NCBI RefSeq assembly: GCF_024509555.1
Contig: NZ_JAMWEL010000001.1
Span: 1 to 64,000 of the forward strand
Direction of reading: 5' to 3'
Source: Streptococcus suis
GTDB taxonomy: Bacteria > Bacillota > Bacilli > Lactobacillales > Streptococcaceae
DNA: 64,000 nt
The notes below the pieces were generated by a model, which did not search any database, was not told the origin of the DNA, and saw nothing but the letters and a program-made list of their open reading frames with translations. Every line of letters starts with the position of its first letter. Within the stretch, counting starts at the first letter, position 1. The translations under genes were made by a program, and so were the position numbers. Below are positions 1-13,150 of the stretch, piece by piece.

Positions 1-356
1 TCTTGGACAAAAGTGGGTTTACGATTCAGCACAAATTGAGATTGAGCCAGTTTTTCGGCGTCAATTTGATCTGTTTTCCTCACACGCAAGCTATCCAGTT
101 GCTTCTTAGCTTCTAAGGGATTAAGCCTTGTATAAGCATAGCCATTATCTTCTAGAAAAGCTTGGAGACGACGAGAATAGACACCTGTTGCTTCAAAGAT
201 GATTTCTGGCTTATGGACGGTTTTCAAATCGCCAAGTAGCCGAGCAAAGCCTAAGGCGTCATTGGACATGGTATAGCCATGAACTTTCTCACCATTGACT
301 AGAATGGTCACTTCTGAACTTGCCTTACTCACATCAATCCCAAAAACTGCACGCAT
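1..356 (-). CDS. IS110-family transposase, N-terminal part (cut by window edge)
   Basis: Reading the minus strand from an ATG at 356-354 gives 118 residues with no stop before the edge. It starts MRAVFGIDVSKASSEV and contains EIIFEATGVYSRRL and RVRKTDQIDAEKLA. These are the Asp (D8), Glu (E55) and Asp (D96/D99) blocks of the RuvC-like DEDD domain at the N-terminus of IS110-family recombinases, which cut and rejoin DNA under guidance of a bridge RNA. The start is well placed behind AGAGGTAAT. The C-terminal Tnp_20 domain with the catalytic serine lies outside the window, so intactness cannot be judged. Seen: motifs and open frame. Known: family mechanism. Confidence 0.9.
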   Translation of the reverse strand, partial: MRAVFGIDVSKASSEVTILVNGEKVHGYTMSNDALGFARLLGDLKTVHKPEIIFEATGVYSRRLQAFLEDNGYAYTRLNPLEAKKQLDSLRVRKTDQIDAEKLAQSQFVLNRKPTFVQ

Positions 357-536
357 GATATTACCTCTTTGTCTTGAATGATTCCTTGTTTTAGTGATGT
401 CATTTTCAATACTCGACGTCTGGCGTCCCACATACTTTGATAACATTCTTTCTAAAACAGGTGCCTTGCCAGTTTTTGATGCGACGTCTAGCGTCAAAAG
501 AGTTCTCGACTTAACAAGACACCTCTACTTTAACAT
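357..536 (-). ncRNA. Candidate IS110 bridge RNA / left-end non-coding region
   Basis: This is about 180 nt of non-coding DNA directly upstream of the transposase start and before the neighbouring gene's terminator. In IS110-group elements the bridge RNA is made from exactly this position. On the minus strand it contains a stem pairing TTTTGA-GC with GC-TCAAAA (around 479-502) around a loop carrying GACGTC, and a second GACGTC block near 415-420. The element end cannot be fixed, because the core dinucleotide and the other end are outside the window. Position fits the family; the RNA itself is inferred. Confidence 0.4.
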
Positions 537-585
537 AAAGAAAAAGTAGTGAGTACTCTCTCCCGTCGGAGATTTCCTCACTACT
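537..585 (-). terminator. Rho-independent terminator of the 37-aa gene
   Basis: On the minus strand a perfect 9-bp stem, AGTAGTGAG (545-553) with CTCACTACT (577-585), contains an inner CTCC/GGAG stem. It is followed by TTTTTCTTT. It sits five bases after the small gene's stop codon. Confidence 0.8.
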
Positions 586-589
586 AATC

Positions 590-703
590 TTAGTATGTTT
601 TTGATTTTTGATCAGGAAACTCAACTTCTTCGAGTTTTTCAAATGAAGCAAATTCTTCCAACATTTTTTCCAAATCATCTTGTCTTTTAAATGTTACAGC
701 CAT
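590..703 (-). CDS. 37-residue acidic hypothetical protein
   Basis: The minus-strand ORF from ATG at 703-701 to TAA at 592-590 encodes 37 residues, beginning MAVTFKRQDDLEKMLEEF and ending KSKTY. It is too short for a standard ORF cut-off. A strong ribosome site (CGGAGGTG) sits 6 nt before the ATG, a TATAAT lies at 737-732 and a hairpin terminator follows at once, so it has the full layout of a monocistronic gene. The sequence is amphipathic and acidic (many E/D/K), with no signal peptide or membrane segment. No family was recognised and no function is proposed. It lies divergent to ligA. Confidence 0.75.
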   Translation of the reverse strand: MAVTFKRQDDLEKMLEEFASFEKLEEVEFPDQKSKTY

Positions 704-777
704 AAAGCACCTCCGAAAATCTTATATATCTATTATACCCTTTTTTGCTCAAATGTATCTAAAATTTCCTAACCTAA

Positions 778-2787
<2,010 letters not shown>

Positions 2788-2797
2788 GGTATAGAAG

Positions 2798-3838
2798 ATG
2801 GAAGAACGTAAGCGAGCAAGATTGATTTATAACCCGACCTCTGGTCAGGAAATCATGAAGAAAAATGTGGCAGAAGTGTTGGATATTTTAGAAGGATTCG
2901 GCTACGAAACTTCTGCTTTTCAGACAACGGCCGCAAAAGATTCTGCTAAGAATGAGGCGAAAAGAGTAGCGGAGGCGGGCTTTGACCTAGTCATCGCAGC
3001 AGGTGGAGATGGGACCATCAATGAAGTGGTCAACGGCATTGCTCCCCTTGAAAATAGACCAAAGATGGCTATTATTCCAACAGGAACGACCAATGACTAT
3101 GCGCGTGCTCTCAAGGTCCCTCGTGGCAATCCAGTCGAAGCTGCCAAGATGATAGGGAAAAAACAGACGATTTTAATGGATATTGGACTGGCAAAGAACC
3201 AAAAGAATGGTTTTTATCAGGAGCATTACTTCATTAACATCGCTGCCGCGGGTACTTTGACTGAGTTAACCTATAGTGTTCCTAGTCAACTAAAAACCAT
3301 GTTCGGTTATCTTGCTTATGTCGTAAAGGGAGCTGAACTCTTGCCACAGGTGCAATTTACACCAGTTAAAGTGACACACGATGGTGGCGTATTTGAAGGT
3401 TCTATTTCCATGATTTTTGTCGCCTTAACAAATTCTATTGGTGGTTTCGAACAAATTGTACCGGATGCTAAATTAGATGATGGTAATTTCACACTACTAA
3501 TGGTAAAAACGGGCAATTTATTTGAAATCCTCCACCTGATTCGACAGGTTCTAGATGGAGGAAAACATATAGATAGTGACTTGATAGAGTATATAAAGAC
3601 CAAAAAACTCACTATTGAACAATTAAATACTGAAAATCGCCTTTTGCTCAATTTAGATGGTGAGTTCGGAGGAGATGCACCAGTTGAACTCTATAACTTG
3701 CAAAATCATATTGAATTTTTTGCTGACACTGATTTAGTTTCTGATGAAGCCATTACCGTGGATATGGAGCAAGTTGATAGAGAAAATATGACCAAGCGCT
3801 TTATCGAAGAAAGTAGTCAAATTGATTCCGCATTATAA
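2798..3838 (+). CDS. dgkB: Diacylglycerol/lipid kinase (DgkB/YegS family)
   Basis: This is a 346-residue cytosolic lipid kinase of the DAGK-catalytic family. In Gram-positives DgkB recycles diacylglycerol left by lipoteichoic-acid synthesis back to phosphatidic acid. The nucleotide-binding GGDGT motif is in VIAAGGDGTINEVVNG (about 65-80) and NPTSG is near the N-terminus. The protein is about 40 residues longer than typical DgkB at its acidic C-terminus. It follows ligA by 10 nt and ends at a terminator, so the two probably share a transcript. Substrate is taken from the family, not proven here. Confidence 0.9.
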   Translation: MEERKRARLIYNPTSGQEIMKKNVAEVLDILEGFGYETSAFQTTAAKDSAKNEAKRVAEAGFDLVIAAGGDGTINEVVNGIAPLENRPKMAIIPTGTTNDYARALKVPRGNPVEAAKMIGKKQTILMDIGLAKNQKNGFYQEHYFINIAAAGTLTELTYSVPSQLKTMFGYLAYVVKGAELLPQVQFTPVKVTHDGGVFEGSISMIFVALTNSIGGFEQIVPDAKLDDGNFTLLMVKTGNLFEILHLIRQVLDGGKHIDSDLIEYIKTKKLTIEQLNTENRLLLNLDGEFGGDAPVELYNLQNHIEFFADTDLVSDEAITVDMEQVDRENMTKRFIEESSQIDSAL

Positions 3839-3843
3839 ATAGG

Positions 3844-3878
3844 AAGAAAAGACAGCTAGGTCTTTTCTTTTTCTATTT
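3844..3878 (+). terminator. Terminator after ligA-dgkB
   Basis: The 10-bp stem AAGAAAAGAC (3844-3853) / GTCTTTTCTT (3860-3869) has loop AGCTAG and is followed by a T-rich run. It separates the ligase operon from the ATP synthase operon. Confidence 0.85.
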
Positions 3879-3915
3879 TAATAACGAATTAAACGCTTCC
3901 AATGGCGGTATTTTC

Positions 3916-3944
3916 TTGACAAATAGATGTTTTAGGAGTATCCT
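3916..3944 (+). promoter_or_regulatory. ATP synthase operon promoter
   Basis: A perfect -35 TTGACA (3916-3921), 17-bp spacer and -10 TATCCT (3939-3944) lie 35 nt before atpE. Confidence 0.6.
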
Positions 3945-3978
3945 TACATGGTATTAAATTTTAAAAGGAGAATTCGTT

Positions 3979-4179
3979 ATGAATTTAGGCGCATTGGCTT
4001 TAGGTTTGGCCTGTCTTGGTGTAAGTATTGGTGAAGGACTGTTGGTAGCTTCTTACCTTAGTTCGACTGCACGTCAACCAGAAATGCAAAGCAAGTTAAT
4101 GGCTGGTGTATTCTTGGGTGTTGCCTTTATCGAGGGAACGTTCTTCGTAACCTTGGCTATGATGTTTGTCTTGAAATAG
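3979..4179 (+). CDS. atpE: ATP synthase F0 subunit c
   Basis: This 66-residue two-helix hairpin forms the rotating c-ring of F1F0-ATP synthase. The second helix carries the proton-binding glutamate E52 (AFIEGTFF), and the polar loop is SSTARQPEMQ. It is shorter than the ~79 residues of E. coli AtpE, as usual in streptococci, where the enzyme works mostly as an ATP-driven proton pump for pH control. It is the first gene of the atpEBFHAGDC operon, with ribosome site AAGGAGA. Confidence 0.97.
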   Translation: MNLGALALGLACLGVSIGEGLLVASYLSSTARQPEMQSKLMAGVFLGVAFIEGTFFVTLAMMFVLK

Positions 4180-4215
4180 TAGAAAATAGAGAAATAGAAA
4201 AGGGGGGAACCTCCA

Positions 4216-4932
4216 TTGGAAGAACATTTAAGTCCAACCCTTACCCTTGGTCCCATAACCTTTGACCTGACCATGGTATTGGTTTCTATTATAACCATTT
4301 CCGTTATTTTCTTACTTGTTTTTTGGGCCAGTCGTCGAATGGAACTGAAGCCAAAAGGAAAACAGAATGTTTTGGAGTACGTGTATGAATTGACTATCAA
4401 TTTTACTAAGGGGAACCTTGGAGATGAAGATGCTAAAAGGTATAATTTGTTCTTCTTCTCAGTCTTCACCTTTCTTTTGGTAGCAAATAACTTGGGTTTG
4501 ATGACCAAGTTGGAAACAACAGAAGGCCATAACTTATGGACTTCGCCAACAGCCAACATGGCCTACGATTTTGGACTAGCAGCCATTGCAACGGTTTTTT
4601 GTCATGTCGAAGGCATTCGCCGTAGAGGGTTTAAGCAATATTTGAAAGATTTTGTGACCCCTTTGGCAATGACTCCGATGAACATTTTAGAAGAAATTAC
4701 CAACCTTGCTTCATTAGCCTTGCGTTTGTACGGTAATATTTACGCAGGTGAAGTTTTGGTTTCACTTCTTTTACAATTATCACAACAAAGTGCAGTAGCT
4801 TATCCAGTTGCATTTGCTCTAAACATTGTTTGGACAGGATTCTCTGTCTTCATTTCATGTTTGCAAGGCTATGTATTTGTCATGCTGGTATCCATGTACT
4901 TGAACAAAAAAATCCACGGTGCTGGTGAGTAA
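4216..4932 (+). CDS. atpB: ATP synthase F0 subunit a
   Basis: This is a 238-residue multi-pass membrane subunit that forms the proton half-channels beside the c-ring. The essential arginine is in [16 protein letters not shown]. The start is a TTG at 4216, preceded by the strong ribosome site AGGGGGG; there is no nearby in-frame ATG giving the normal N-terminus. Second gene of the operon, 36 nt after atpE. Confidence 0.96.
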   Translation: MEEHLSPTLTLGPITFDLTMVLVSIITISVIFLLVFWASRRMELKPKGKQNVLEYVYELTINFTKGNLGDEDAKRYNLFFFSVFTFLLVANNLGLMTKLETTEGHNLWTSPTANMAYDFGLAAIATVFCHVEGIRRRGFKQYLKDFVTPLAMTPMNILEEITNLASLALRLYGNIYAGEVLVSLLLQLSQQSAVAYPVAFALNIVWTGFSVFISCLQGYVFVMLVSMYLNKKIHGAGE

Positions 4933-4949
4933 GAAAGGGAAAGAAAAAT

Positions 4950-5456
4950 ATGGCAACAATTTTAGCAATGCAATCTAGCACTGTTCTTGGAAACTTTATT
5001 CTCGTAACGGCTTCTTTTGCGATATTGATTATCCTTATTCGTGTATTCGCTTGGGACCGTATTACAGGTATTTTTGAAGAACGTGCCAATAAGATTGCCA
5101 ATGATATTGATGCAGCAGAAGAAAAATTAACTGCTGCTTCAAATCTGGTTCAACAAAGGGAACAGGAATTGGTTCAAGGTCGTGTTGAAGGACAAAAAAT
5201 CATTCAAGATGCTATCGAGCGGGCGAAACTAGAAAAAAAACAGATTCTTGAACAGGCAGATGTTGAAATCCAAGGCTTAAAACAAAAAGCTGAAATGGAA
5301 ATTGAAGCTGAGAAACGTGAGGCACAAGAAAACTTACGTGTGCAAGTTGCTGAGTTAGCTGTTGATTTGGCTGGTAAGATTATTTTAGAAGATCTAGACC
5401 AACAAGCACATAGCAACTTGATTGACCGTTATTTGGATAAACTAGGAGACAAGTAA
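4950..5456 (+). CDS. atpF: ATP synthase F0 subunit b
   Basis: This 168-residue subunit is the peripheral stalk. It has one N-terminal membrane helix (about residues 11-32) followed by a long, highly charged coiled coil that reaches F1. Length and layout are typical. Ribosome site GAAAGGGAAAG. Its TAA stop directly abuts the ATG of atpH, so the two are translationally coupled. Confidence 0.96.
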   Translation: MATILAMQSSTVLGNFILVTASFAILIILIRVFAWDRITGIFEERANKIANDIDAAEEKLTAASNLVQQREQELVQGRVEGQKIIQDAIERAKLEKKQILEQADVEIQGLKQKAEMEIEAEKREAQENLRVQVAELAVDLAGKIILEDLDQQAHSNLIDRYLDKLGDK

Positions 5457-5990
<534 letters not shown>

Positions 5991-6011
5991 AAAATAGAAA
6001 GTGGTGTTCTT

Positions 6012-7514
6012 TTGATTAATGCACAAGAAATTAGCGCTTTACTAAAACAACAAATTGAAGGCTTTCAGCCTGACTTTGACTATACAGAAACTGGTGTCGT
6101 AACCTACATTGGTGACGGTATCGCCCGTGCGCAAGGTCTTGACAATGCCATGAGTGGAGAGCTTTTGGTATTTGAAAATGGCACCATTGGTATGGCCCAA
6201 AACTTAGAAACCAACGATGTTGGTATCATCATTCTGGGTGAATTTACAGATATCCGAGAGGGTTCTGTTGTTCGTCGGACTGGTAAAATCATGGAAGTCC
6301 CAGTTGGCTCAGCCTTGATTGGTCGTGTTATCAATCCACTTGGTCAGCCAGTGGATGGTCTTGGTGACATTCGTACGACAAAAACACGTCCAATCGAGTA
6401 CCCAGCGCCAGGTGTCATGCAACGGAAATCAGTAAATGAGCCGTTGCAAACTGGTCTCAAGGCGATTGATGCTTTGGTTCCAATCGGTCGTGGTCAGCGT
6501 GAATTGATTATCGGGGACCGTCAGACAGGGAAGACCTCTGTAGCTATTGATGCCATTCTCAACCAAAAAGGCCAAGACATGATTTGTATCTATGTGGCTA
6601 TTGGTCAGAAAGAATCAACAGTTCGAACGCAGGTAGAAACTCTACGCCAATATGGCGCCTTGGATTACACTATCGTAGTAACTGCATCTGCTTCTCAACC
6701 GTCTCCATTGCTATTTTTGGCTCCTTATGCCGGCGTTGCGATGGCAGAAGAGTTCATGTATGAAGGTAAACATGTCTTGATTGTCTACGATGATTTGTCA
6801 AAACAGGCGGTAGCTTACCGTGAATTATCTCTCTTGCTTCGTCGTCCTCCAGGTCGTGAAGCTTACCCAGGTGATGTATTCTACTTGCACAGCCGCTTGC
6901 TTGAGCGTTCAGCCAAGGTTTCTGATGAGTTAGGCGGTGGCTCGATTACAGCTCTGCCATTTATCGAAACACAGGCAGGTGATATTTCAGCCTATATAGC
7001 GACTAACGTGATTTCAATCACGGATGGACAAATCTTCTTGAAGGACGATTTGTTCAACTCTGGTATCCGTCCAGCCATTGATGCGGGTTCTTCCGTATCT
7101 CGTGTAGGTGGTTCGGCTCAAATCAAGGCCATGAAAAAGGTTGCTGGTACCCTTCGTATCGACTTGGCTTCTTACCGTGAATTAGAGGCCTTTACGCAAT
7201 TTGGTTCCGATTTGGATGCGGCAACTCAGGCCAAACTCAACCGTGGTCGTAGGACTGTCGAAGTTTTGAAACAGCCCTTGCATAAGCCACTTCCAGTTGA
7301 AAAACAGGTTTTGATTTTGTATGCTTTGACAAATGGCTTCTTGGATTCAGTGCCAATTGATGACATTTTGGCATTTGAAGAAGAGTTGTATGCATATTTT
7401 GATTTGCATTTTGATAGTCTTTTGGATGTCATTCGCACAACAAAAGATCTTCCTGATACAGATGAGTTGAACGCTGCTATTCAAGCCTTCAAAGACCAGT
7501 CTGTCTTTAAGTAA
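6012..7514 (+). CDS. atpA: ATP synthase F1 subunit alpha
   Basis: This is the 500-residue non-catalytic nucleotide-binding subunit of the alpha3beta3 head. It has the P-loop GDRQTGKT and the signature [17 protein letters not shown] near the alpha/beta interface. The start is a TTG (6012) giving [14 protein letters not shown], the usual streptococcal N-terminus. It lies behind a weak GTGGTG-like ribosome site. It is the second TTG start in this operon. Confidence 0.97.
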   Translation: MINAQEISALLKQQIEGFQPDFDYTETGVVTYIGDGIARAQGLDNAMSGELLVFENGTIGMAQNLETNDVGIIILGEFTDIREGSVVRRTGKIMEVPVGSALIGRVINPLGQPVDGLGDIRTTKTRPIEYPAPGVMQRKSVNEPLQTGLKAIDALVPIGRGQRELIIGDRQTGKTSVAIDAILNQKGQDMICIYVAIGQKESTVRTQVETLRQYGALDYTIVVTASASQPSPLLFLAPYAGVAMAEEFMYEGKHVLIVYDDLSKQAVAYRELSLLLRRPPGREAYPGDVFYLHSRLLERSAKVSDELGGGSITALPFIETQAGDISAYIATNVISITDGQIFLKDDLFNSGIRPAIDAGSSVSRVGGSAQIKAMKKVAGTLRIDLASYRELEAFTQFGSDLDAATQAKLNRGRRTVEVLKQPLHKPLPVEKQVLILYALTNGFLDSVPIDDILAFEEELYAYFDLHFDSLLDVIRTTKDLPDTDELNAAIQAFKDQSVFK

Positions 7515-7525
7515 AGGAGTGAATA

Positions 7526-9830
<2,305 letters not shown>

Positions 9831-9840
9831 GAGGTGGCCT

Positions 9841-10257
9841 ATGGAACAAATGACTGTTCAAATTGTGACACCAGATGGAATGAAATATGACCACCATGCT
9901 GCCTTTGTTTTGGTAAAGACTGTCGAAGGCGAGATGGGAATTTATCCCGGACATGAGGAACTGATTGCCGTTTTGGAAATTGATGAAATGAAAGTCCGCC
10001 GTGTTGATGATGAAAATCACGTGGACTGGATTGCTGTCAATGGTGGGATTATTGAAATCAACAAAAATAGGATTACGGTGATTTCGGACTCAGCAGAGCG
10101 AGAACGTGATATTGATATCAGTCGTGCAGAACGGGCTAAGTTGCGGGCTGAAAGAGAGCTTGAAGAAGCCCATAACGCTCATAATGCTGATTTGGAAAAA
10201 CGTGCCACAGTAGCACTCCAAAGGGCTATTAACCGTATTCGAGTGGGTAAACATTAA
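9841..10257 (+). CDS. atpC: ATP synthase F1 subunit epsilon
   Basis: This 138-residue subunit couples rotation to catalysis and inhibits the idle enzyme. The N-terminal beta sandwich starts [13 protein letters not shown]; the C-terminal part is a charged helical hairpin ([17 protein letters not shown]). It is the last gene of the operon and is followed by a terminator 5 nt after the stop. Confidence 0.96.
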   Translation: MEQMTVQIVTPDGMKYDHHAAFVLVKTVEGEMGIYPGHEELIAVLEIDEMKVRRVDDENHVDWIAVNGGIIEINKNRITVISDSAERERDIDISRAERAKLRAERELEEAHNAHNADLEKRATVALQRAINRIRVGKH

Positions 10258-10261
10258 AAAT

Positions 10262-10290
10262 GGGATTGAACTTAGTTCAGTTCCTTTTTT
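10262..10290 (+). terminator. Terminator of the ATP synthase operon
   Basis: The 9-bp stem GGGATTGAA / TTCAGTTCC (two wobble pairs), 5-nt loop and six Ts lie directly after atpC and directly upstream of the DUF1146 promoter. Confidence 0.8.
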
Positions 10291-10298
10291 GCATTTCG

Positions 10299-10307
10299 TG
10301 GTATAAT
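10299..10307 (+). promoter_or_regulatory. Extended -10 promoter giving a leaderless DUF1146 message
   Basis: TGGTATAAT (TATAAT 10302-10307) ends 6 nt before the ATG at 10314, the same geometry as at ligA. There is no ribosome site between them. Confidence 0.65.
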
Positions 10308-10313
10308 GGAAAC

Positions 10314-10538
10314 ATGATTATTTCAATTTTACAATTTTTTAGTCACATACTTTTTATCTATCTGGCCCATCATCTTTTGGTGACAACAGTTGACTGGTCA
10401 CGGTGGTTAAAGGTTACAGGAGAAAACCAGCAGAAAATTAATTTGCTCATTCTCTTTCTAGCCATTGCTCTGGGCTACCTGGTATCCAACTTTTTCTTGG
10501 AATTGTTGGTGGTAGGGCGCTCATTTGCAAGTATATGA
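10314..10538 (+). CDS. DUF1146 family membrane protein
   Basis: This 74-residue protein has two predicted membrane helices (about 5-22 and 42-62) around a polar VDWSRWLKVTGENQQK loop, matching DUF1146, which commonly follows the ATP synthase genes in Firmicutes. Function is unknown. A longer frame opening at 10260 runs through the atp terminator and the promoter, so the ATG at 10314 is chosen. That makes the transcript leaderless. murA starts 23 nt after its stop and may be cotranscribed. Confidence 0.85.
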   Translation: MIISILQFFSHILFIYLAHHLLVTTVDWSRWLKVTGENQQKINLLILFLAIALGYLVSNFFLELLVVGRSFASI

Positions 10539-10561
10539 TTTAAGTAAGAAAAGGATAGTAA

Positions 10562-11845
10562 ATGGACACAATTATCGTTAAAGGTAGTAAAACTGGCTTG
10601 AAGGGTCAGGTTGAAATTGAAGGTGCTAAGAATGCTGTTCTACCTTTGTTGGCTGCGACTGTCCTAGCAAGTCAAGGACAAACCAAATTAACTCAAGTCC
10701 CAATTCTTTCTGATGTTTATACCATGAATAATGTGGTTCGAGGTTTGGGTGTTCGAGTTAAATTCGATGAAGAAACCAAGTCCATTGACATTGATGCTAC
10801 TGGCCGACTGGGCAACGAAACTCCATATAAATATGTCAGTCAAATGCGCGCCTCTATTGTTATTCTTGGTCCGATTTTGGCACGTAATGGCTATGCCAAG
10901 GTTTCCATGCCAGGAGGTTGTACCATCGGTAGTCGTCCAATTGATTTGCATTTGAAGGGCTTGCAGGCACTTGGTGCAAAGATTAAGCAACGTGCGGGTT
11001 ATATTGAAGCAAGTGCAGAGAAATTGCAGGGTACTCATATCTATCTTGATTTCCCAAGTGTTGGGGCTACTCAAAATCTAATGATGGCTGCAACGCTTGC
11101 TCAGGGTACGACTGTTTTGGAAAATGCTGCGCGGGAACCAGAAATCGTTGACTTAGCAATTTTCCTCAATAAAATGGGTGCTAAGGTCAAGGGTGCTGGT
11201 ACAGAAACCGTTACCATTACAGGTGTTGACCAGCTGTACGGAGCAGAACACCAAGTTGTTCAAGACCGTATTGAAGCAGGGACCTTTATGGTGGCTGCTG
11301 CCATGACTGGTGGAGATGTCTTAGTTAAGGATGCTGTCTGGGAGCACAACCGTCCACTCATTTCTAAGATGCTAGAAATGGGAGTTGAGGTGACGGAAGA
11401 AGCTGAAGGGATTCGAGTTCGGTCACAAGTTGATAAACTTAAACCTGTTACCGTAAAAACCTTACCTCATCCAGGCTTTCCAACTGATATGCAGGCGCAG
11501 TTTACGGCTCTTATGGCAGTAGCCAAGGGGGAATCGACTATGATTGAAACGGTTTTTGAAAATCGTTTCCAACATTTAGAAGAGATGCGTCGGATGGACT
11601 TGCATTCGGAAATTTTGCGTGATACAGCTATCATTACAGGTGGTCAGACCTTGCAGGGTGCCCAGGTGATGTCAACGGATTTGCGGGCAAGTGCAGCTTT
11701 GATTTTGGCTGGTTTGGTCGCTGAAGGTGAAACGATTGTTGGGAAATTGTCCCACTTGGACCGAGGTTATTATCGGTTCCATGAGAAATTGGCAGGACTT
11801 GGCGCTGACATCAGACGTGTAAGTGGAGAAATTGAAAATGCTTAA
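10562..11845 (+). CDS. murA: UDP-N-acetylglucosamine 1-carboxyvinyltransferase MurA
   Basis: MurA catalyses the first committed step of peptidoglycan synthesis, transferring enolpyruvate from PEP to UDP-GlcNAc in the cytosol; it is the fosfomycin target. The 427 residues show the two inside-out alpha/beta barrels of EPSP-synthase-like enzymes. The PEP-binding cysteine C120 is in [15 protein letters not shown], with the K-N pair in EGAKNAVLP (about 20-28). Streptococci usually carry two murA copies; which paralogue this is cannot be told here. It overlaps epuA by 8 nt. Confidence 0.96.
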   Translation: MDTIIVKGSKTGLKGQVEIEGAKNAVLPLLAATVLASQGQTKLTQVPILSDVYTMNNVVRGLGVRVKFDEETKSIDIDATGRLGNETPYKYVSQMRASIVILGPILARNGYAKVSMPGGCTIGSRPIDLHLKGLQALGAKIKQRAGYIEASAEKLQGTHIYLDFPSVGATQNLMMAATLAQGTTVLENAAREPEIVDLAIFLNKMGAKVKGAGTETVTITGVDQLYGAEHQVVQDRIEAGTFMVAAAMTGGDVLVKDAVWEHNRPLISKMLEMGVEVTEEAEGIRVRSQVDKLKPVTVKTLPHPGFPTDMQAQFTALMAVAKGESTMIETVFENRFQHLEEMRRMDLHSEILRDTAIITGGQTLQGAQVMSTDLRASAALILAGLVAEGETIVGKLSHLDRGYYRFHEKLAGLGADIRRVSGEIENA

Positions 11846-12029
11846 GGAAAATCTAAACTATGTTGGAAAAAAACTGCTTATGGTTGCTATCGTAGCACTT
11901 TTAGCCCTACTGGTTTTTGCTCTAGGACTTATGGTAGGCTATGGTGTCATTGGTGATGGGGATAATTTGTTTGCAGTCCTATCCCCTGCAAAATGGCAGG
12001 ATTTAATCAATAAATTTACAGGAAAGTAG
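11838..12029 (+). CDS. epuA: EpuA-like small membrane protein (annotated elsewhere as RpoB-associated)
   Basis: This 63-residue protein has one strongly hydrophobic segment (about residues 12-36) and a short C-terminal tail ([12 protein letters not shown]). It sits between murA and endA, the place of epuA in Streptococcus pneumoniae. Role not established. The ATG at 11838 lies inside murA's last codons with GTGGAG 8 nt upstream, indicating coupling. A GTG at 11823 is possible but has no ribosome site. Confidence 0.8.
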   Translation: MLKENLNYVGKKLLMVAIVALLALLVFALGLMVGYGVIGDGDNLFAVLSPAKWQDLINKFTGK

Positions 12030-12045
12030 GGTAACCTACTTTTTT
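12024..12045 (+). terminator. Hairpin overlapping the epuA stop codon
   Basis: The 7-bp stem AAGTAGG / CCTACTT with GTAA loop is followed by Ts. The epuA stop codon TAG is inside the left arm, so ribosomes finishing epuA cover the hairpin. It precedes endA by 13 nt. Confidence 0.65.
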
Positions 12046-12058
12046 GATGGGGGATTTT

Positions 12059-12898
12059 ATGGCGAAGAAAAATGTAAAGAAACAGGCTATGAGCCTACTA
12101 AGTTTGTTAGCTACTATTGTTGTAGTTGGTGGTGGCTACTTTTTAAATAATACGAGCAGCGACAATGCTGCAAACTATTCTTATTATGTCAATCAGTCGC
12201 AAGCGAGCGATTTTACACCTAGCCAGGAGCTGGCTAGTTCGGTATTGACGGAGAAAGTAAGGAAACAACTTGGGAATTCCATTGAATGGAATGGAGCTGG
12301 CGCTTTTCTGATCAACGGCAATAAGACCGATTTAGATGCTTCAGTCGCTAGTGCACCTTATGGGGATAACAAGACTAAGACTGTGCAGGGAGAAACGGTT
12401 CCAACCGTAGCCAATGCCCTATTGGCTAAGTCAACACGTCAGTATAAGGATCGTGAAGCAACTGGTAATGGGCGTACATCATGGACTCCTGCTGGCTGGC
12501 ACCAAATTCATGATTTGCCAGGGGAATATGATCATGCAGTTGATCGTGGACATCTGCTTGGCTATGCTTTGATTGGTGGTCTAGCTGGATTCGATGCCTC
12601 AACAAGCAATCCAAAAAACATAGCGGTTCAAACAGCCTGGTCTAACCAAGCCAATGATTCTACTTCGACAGGTCAAAATTATTTTGAAACCTTGGTAAGA
12701 AAAGCCTTGGACAAGAACAAGCGTGTCCGCTACCGTGTAACCCTAATCTATGCAGAAAACAATGACTTGATTCCAGTAGGAAGTCATTTAGAAGCCAAAG
12801 CAGCAGATGGTAGCTTAGAGTTCAACGTATTTGTCCCAAATGTGCAGAGTGGCTTGAGTATAAATTACCATAGTGGGGAAATTACGGTGAATGAGTAA
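12059..12898 (+). CDS. endA: DNA-entry nuclease EndA
   Basis: EndA is a membrane-anchored, surface-exposed non-specific nuclease. In pneumococci it degrades one strand of transforming DNA during uptake and attacks neutrophil extracellular DNA. The 279-residue product has an N-terminal membrane anchor (about 9-30) and a beta-beta-alpha-metal nuclease domain with DRGH at 162-165, followed by the conserved Asn-rich helix ([17 protein letters not shown]). The start at 12059 has GGGGG 5 nt upstream; TTG 12044 and ATG 12047 lie in the terminator tail. Located behind murA-epuA as in pneumococcus. Confidence 0.93.
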   Translation: MAKKNVKKQAMSLLSLLATIVVVGGGYFLNNTSSDNAANYSYYVNQSQASDFTPSQELASSVLTEKVRKQLGNSIEWNGAGAFLINGNKTDLDASVASAPYGDNKTKTVQGETVPTVANALLAKSTRQYKDREATGNGRTSWTPAGWHQIHDLPGEYDHAVDRGHLLGYALIGGLAGFDASTSNPKNIAVQTAWSNQANDSTSTGQNYFETLVRKALDKNKRVRYRVTLIYAENNDLIPVGSHLEAKAADGSLEFNVFVPNVQSGLSINYHSGEITVNE

Positions 12899-12907
12899 AG
12901 AAATCAA

Positions 12908-12936
12908 TTGCCAAACTTTCTTATTTTTGATAGAAT
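12908..12936 (+). promoter_or_regulatory. Promoter of the pheS T-box operon
   Basis: TTGCCA (12908-12913), 17-bp spacer and TAGAAT (12931-12936) place the start of transcription just before the T-box leader. Confidence 0.6.
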
Positions 12937-12944
12937 ATTCTTAA

Positions 12945-13139
12945 TTGAATAGAGGTCTGTGAGACTAGTACACCTATGGAAACTGCCCAGGGAGTTGAGC
13001 CGTGACTGCAAGCTCAATCAGTGAAAGTTGGTCGAATTCACTCACGCAAGGGCTTAGAACTAAGGTCTGCCTAGCAGATGAAAACGGATGGTACCGCGTG
13101 ACAACGCTCCGATATGAGTGGTGTCATGCGTTTTTTTTA
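12945..13139 (+). promoter_or_regulatory. T-box leader (phenylalanine) before pheS
   Basis: This untranslated leader holds the conserved T-box sequence TGGTACCGCG at 13089-13098, which pairs with the free acceptor end of uncharged tRNA. A stable terminator follows: CGCGTGACAACGCTC pairs with GAGTGGTGTCATGCG, then eight Ts (ending 13139). In the Stem I region GAATTC at 13034-13039 provides a TTC (Phe) specifier codon. Known mechanism: uncharged tRNA-Phe stabilises the antiterminator and turns on pheS. The specifier assignment is by position and by the downstream gene. Confidence 0.9.
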
Positions 13140-13150
13140 TTGGAGGAATT

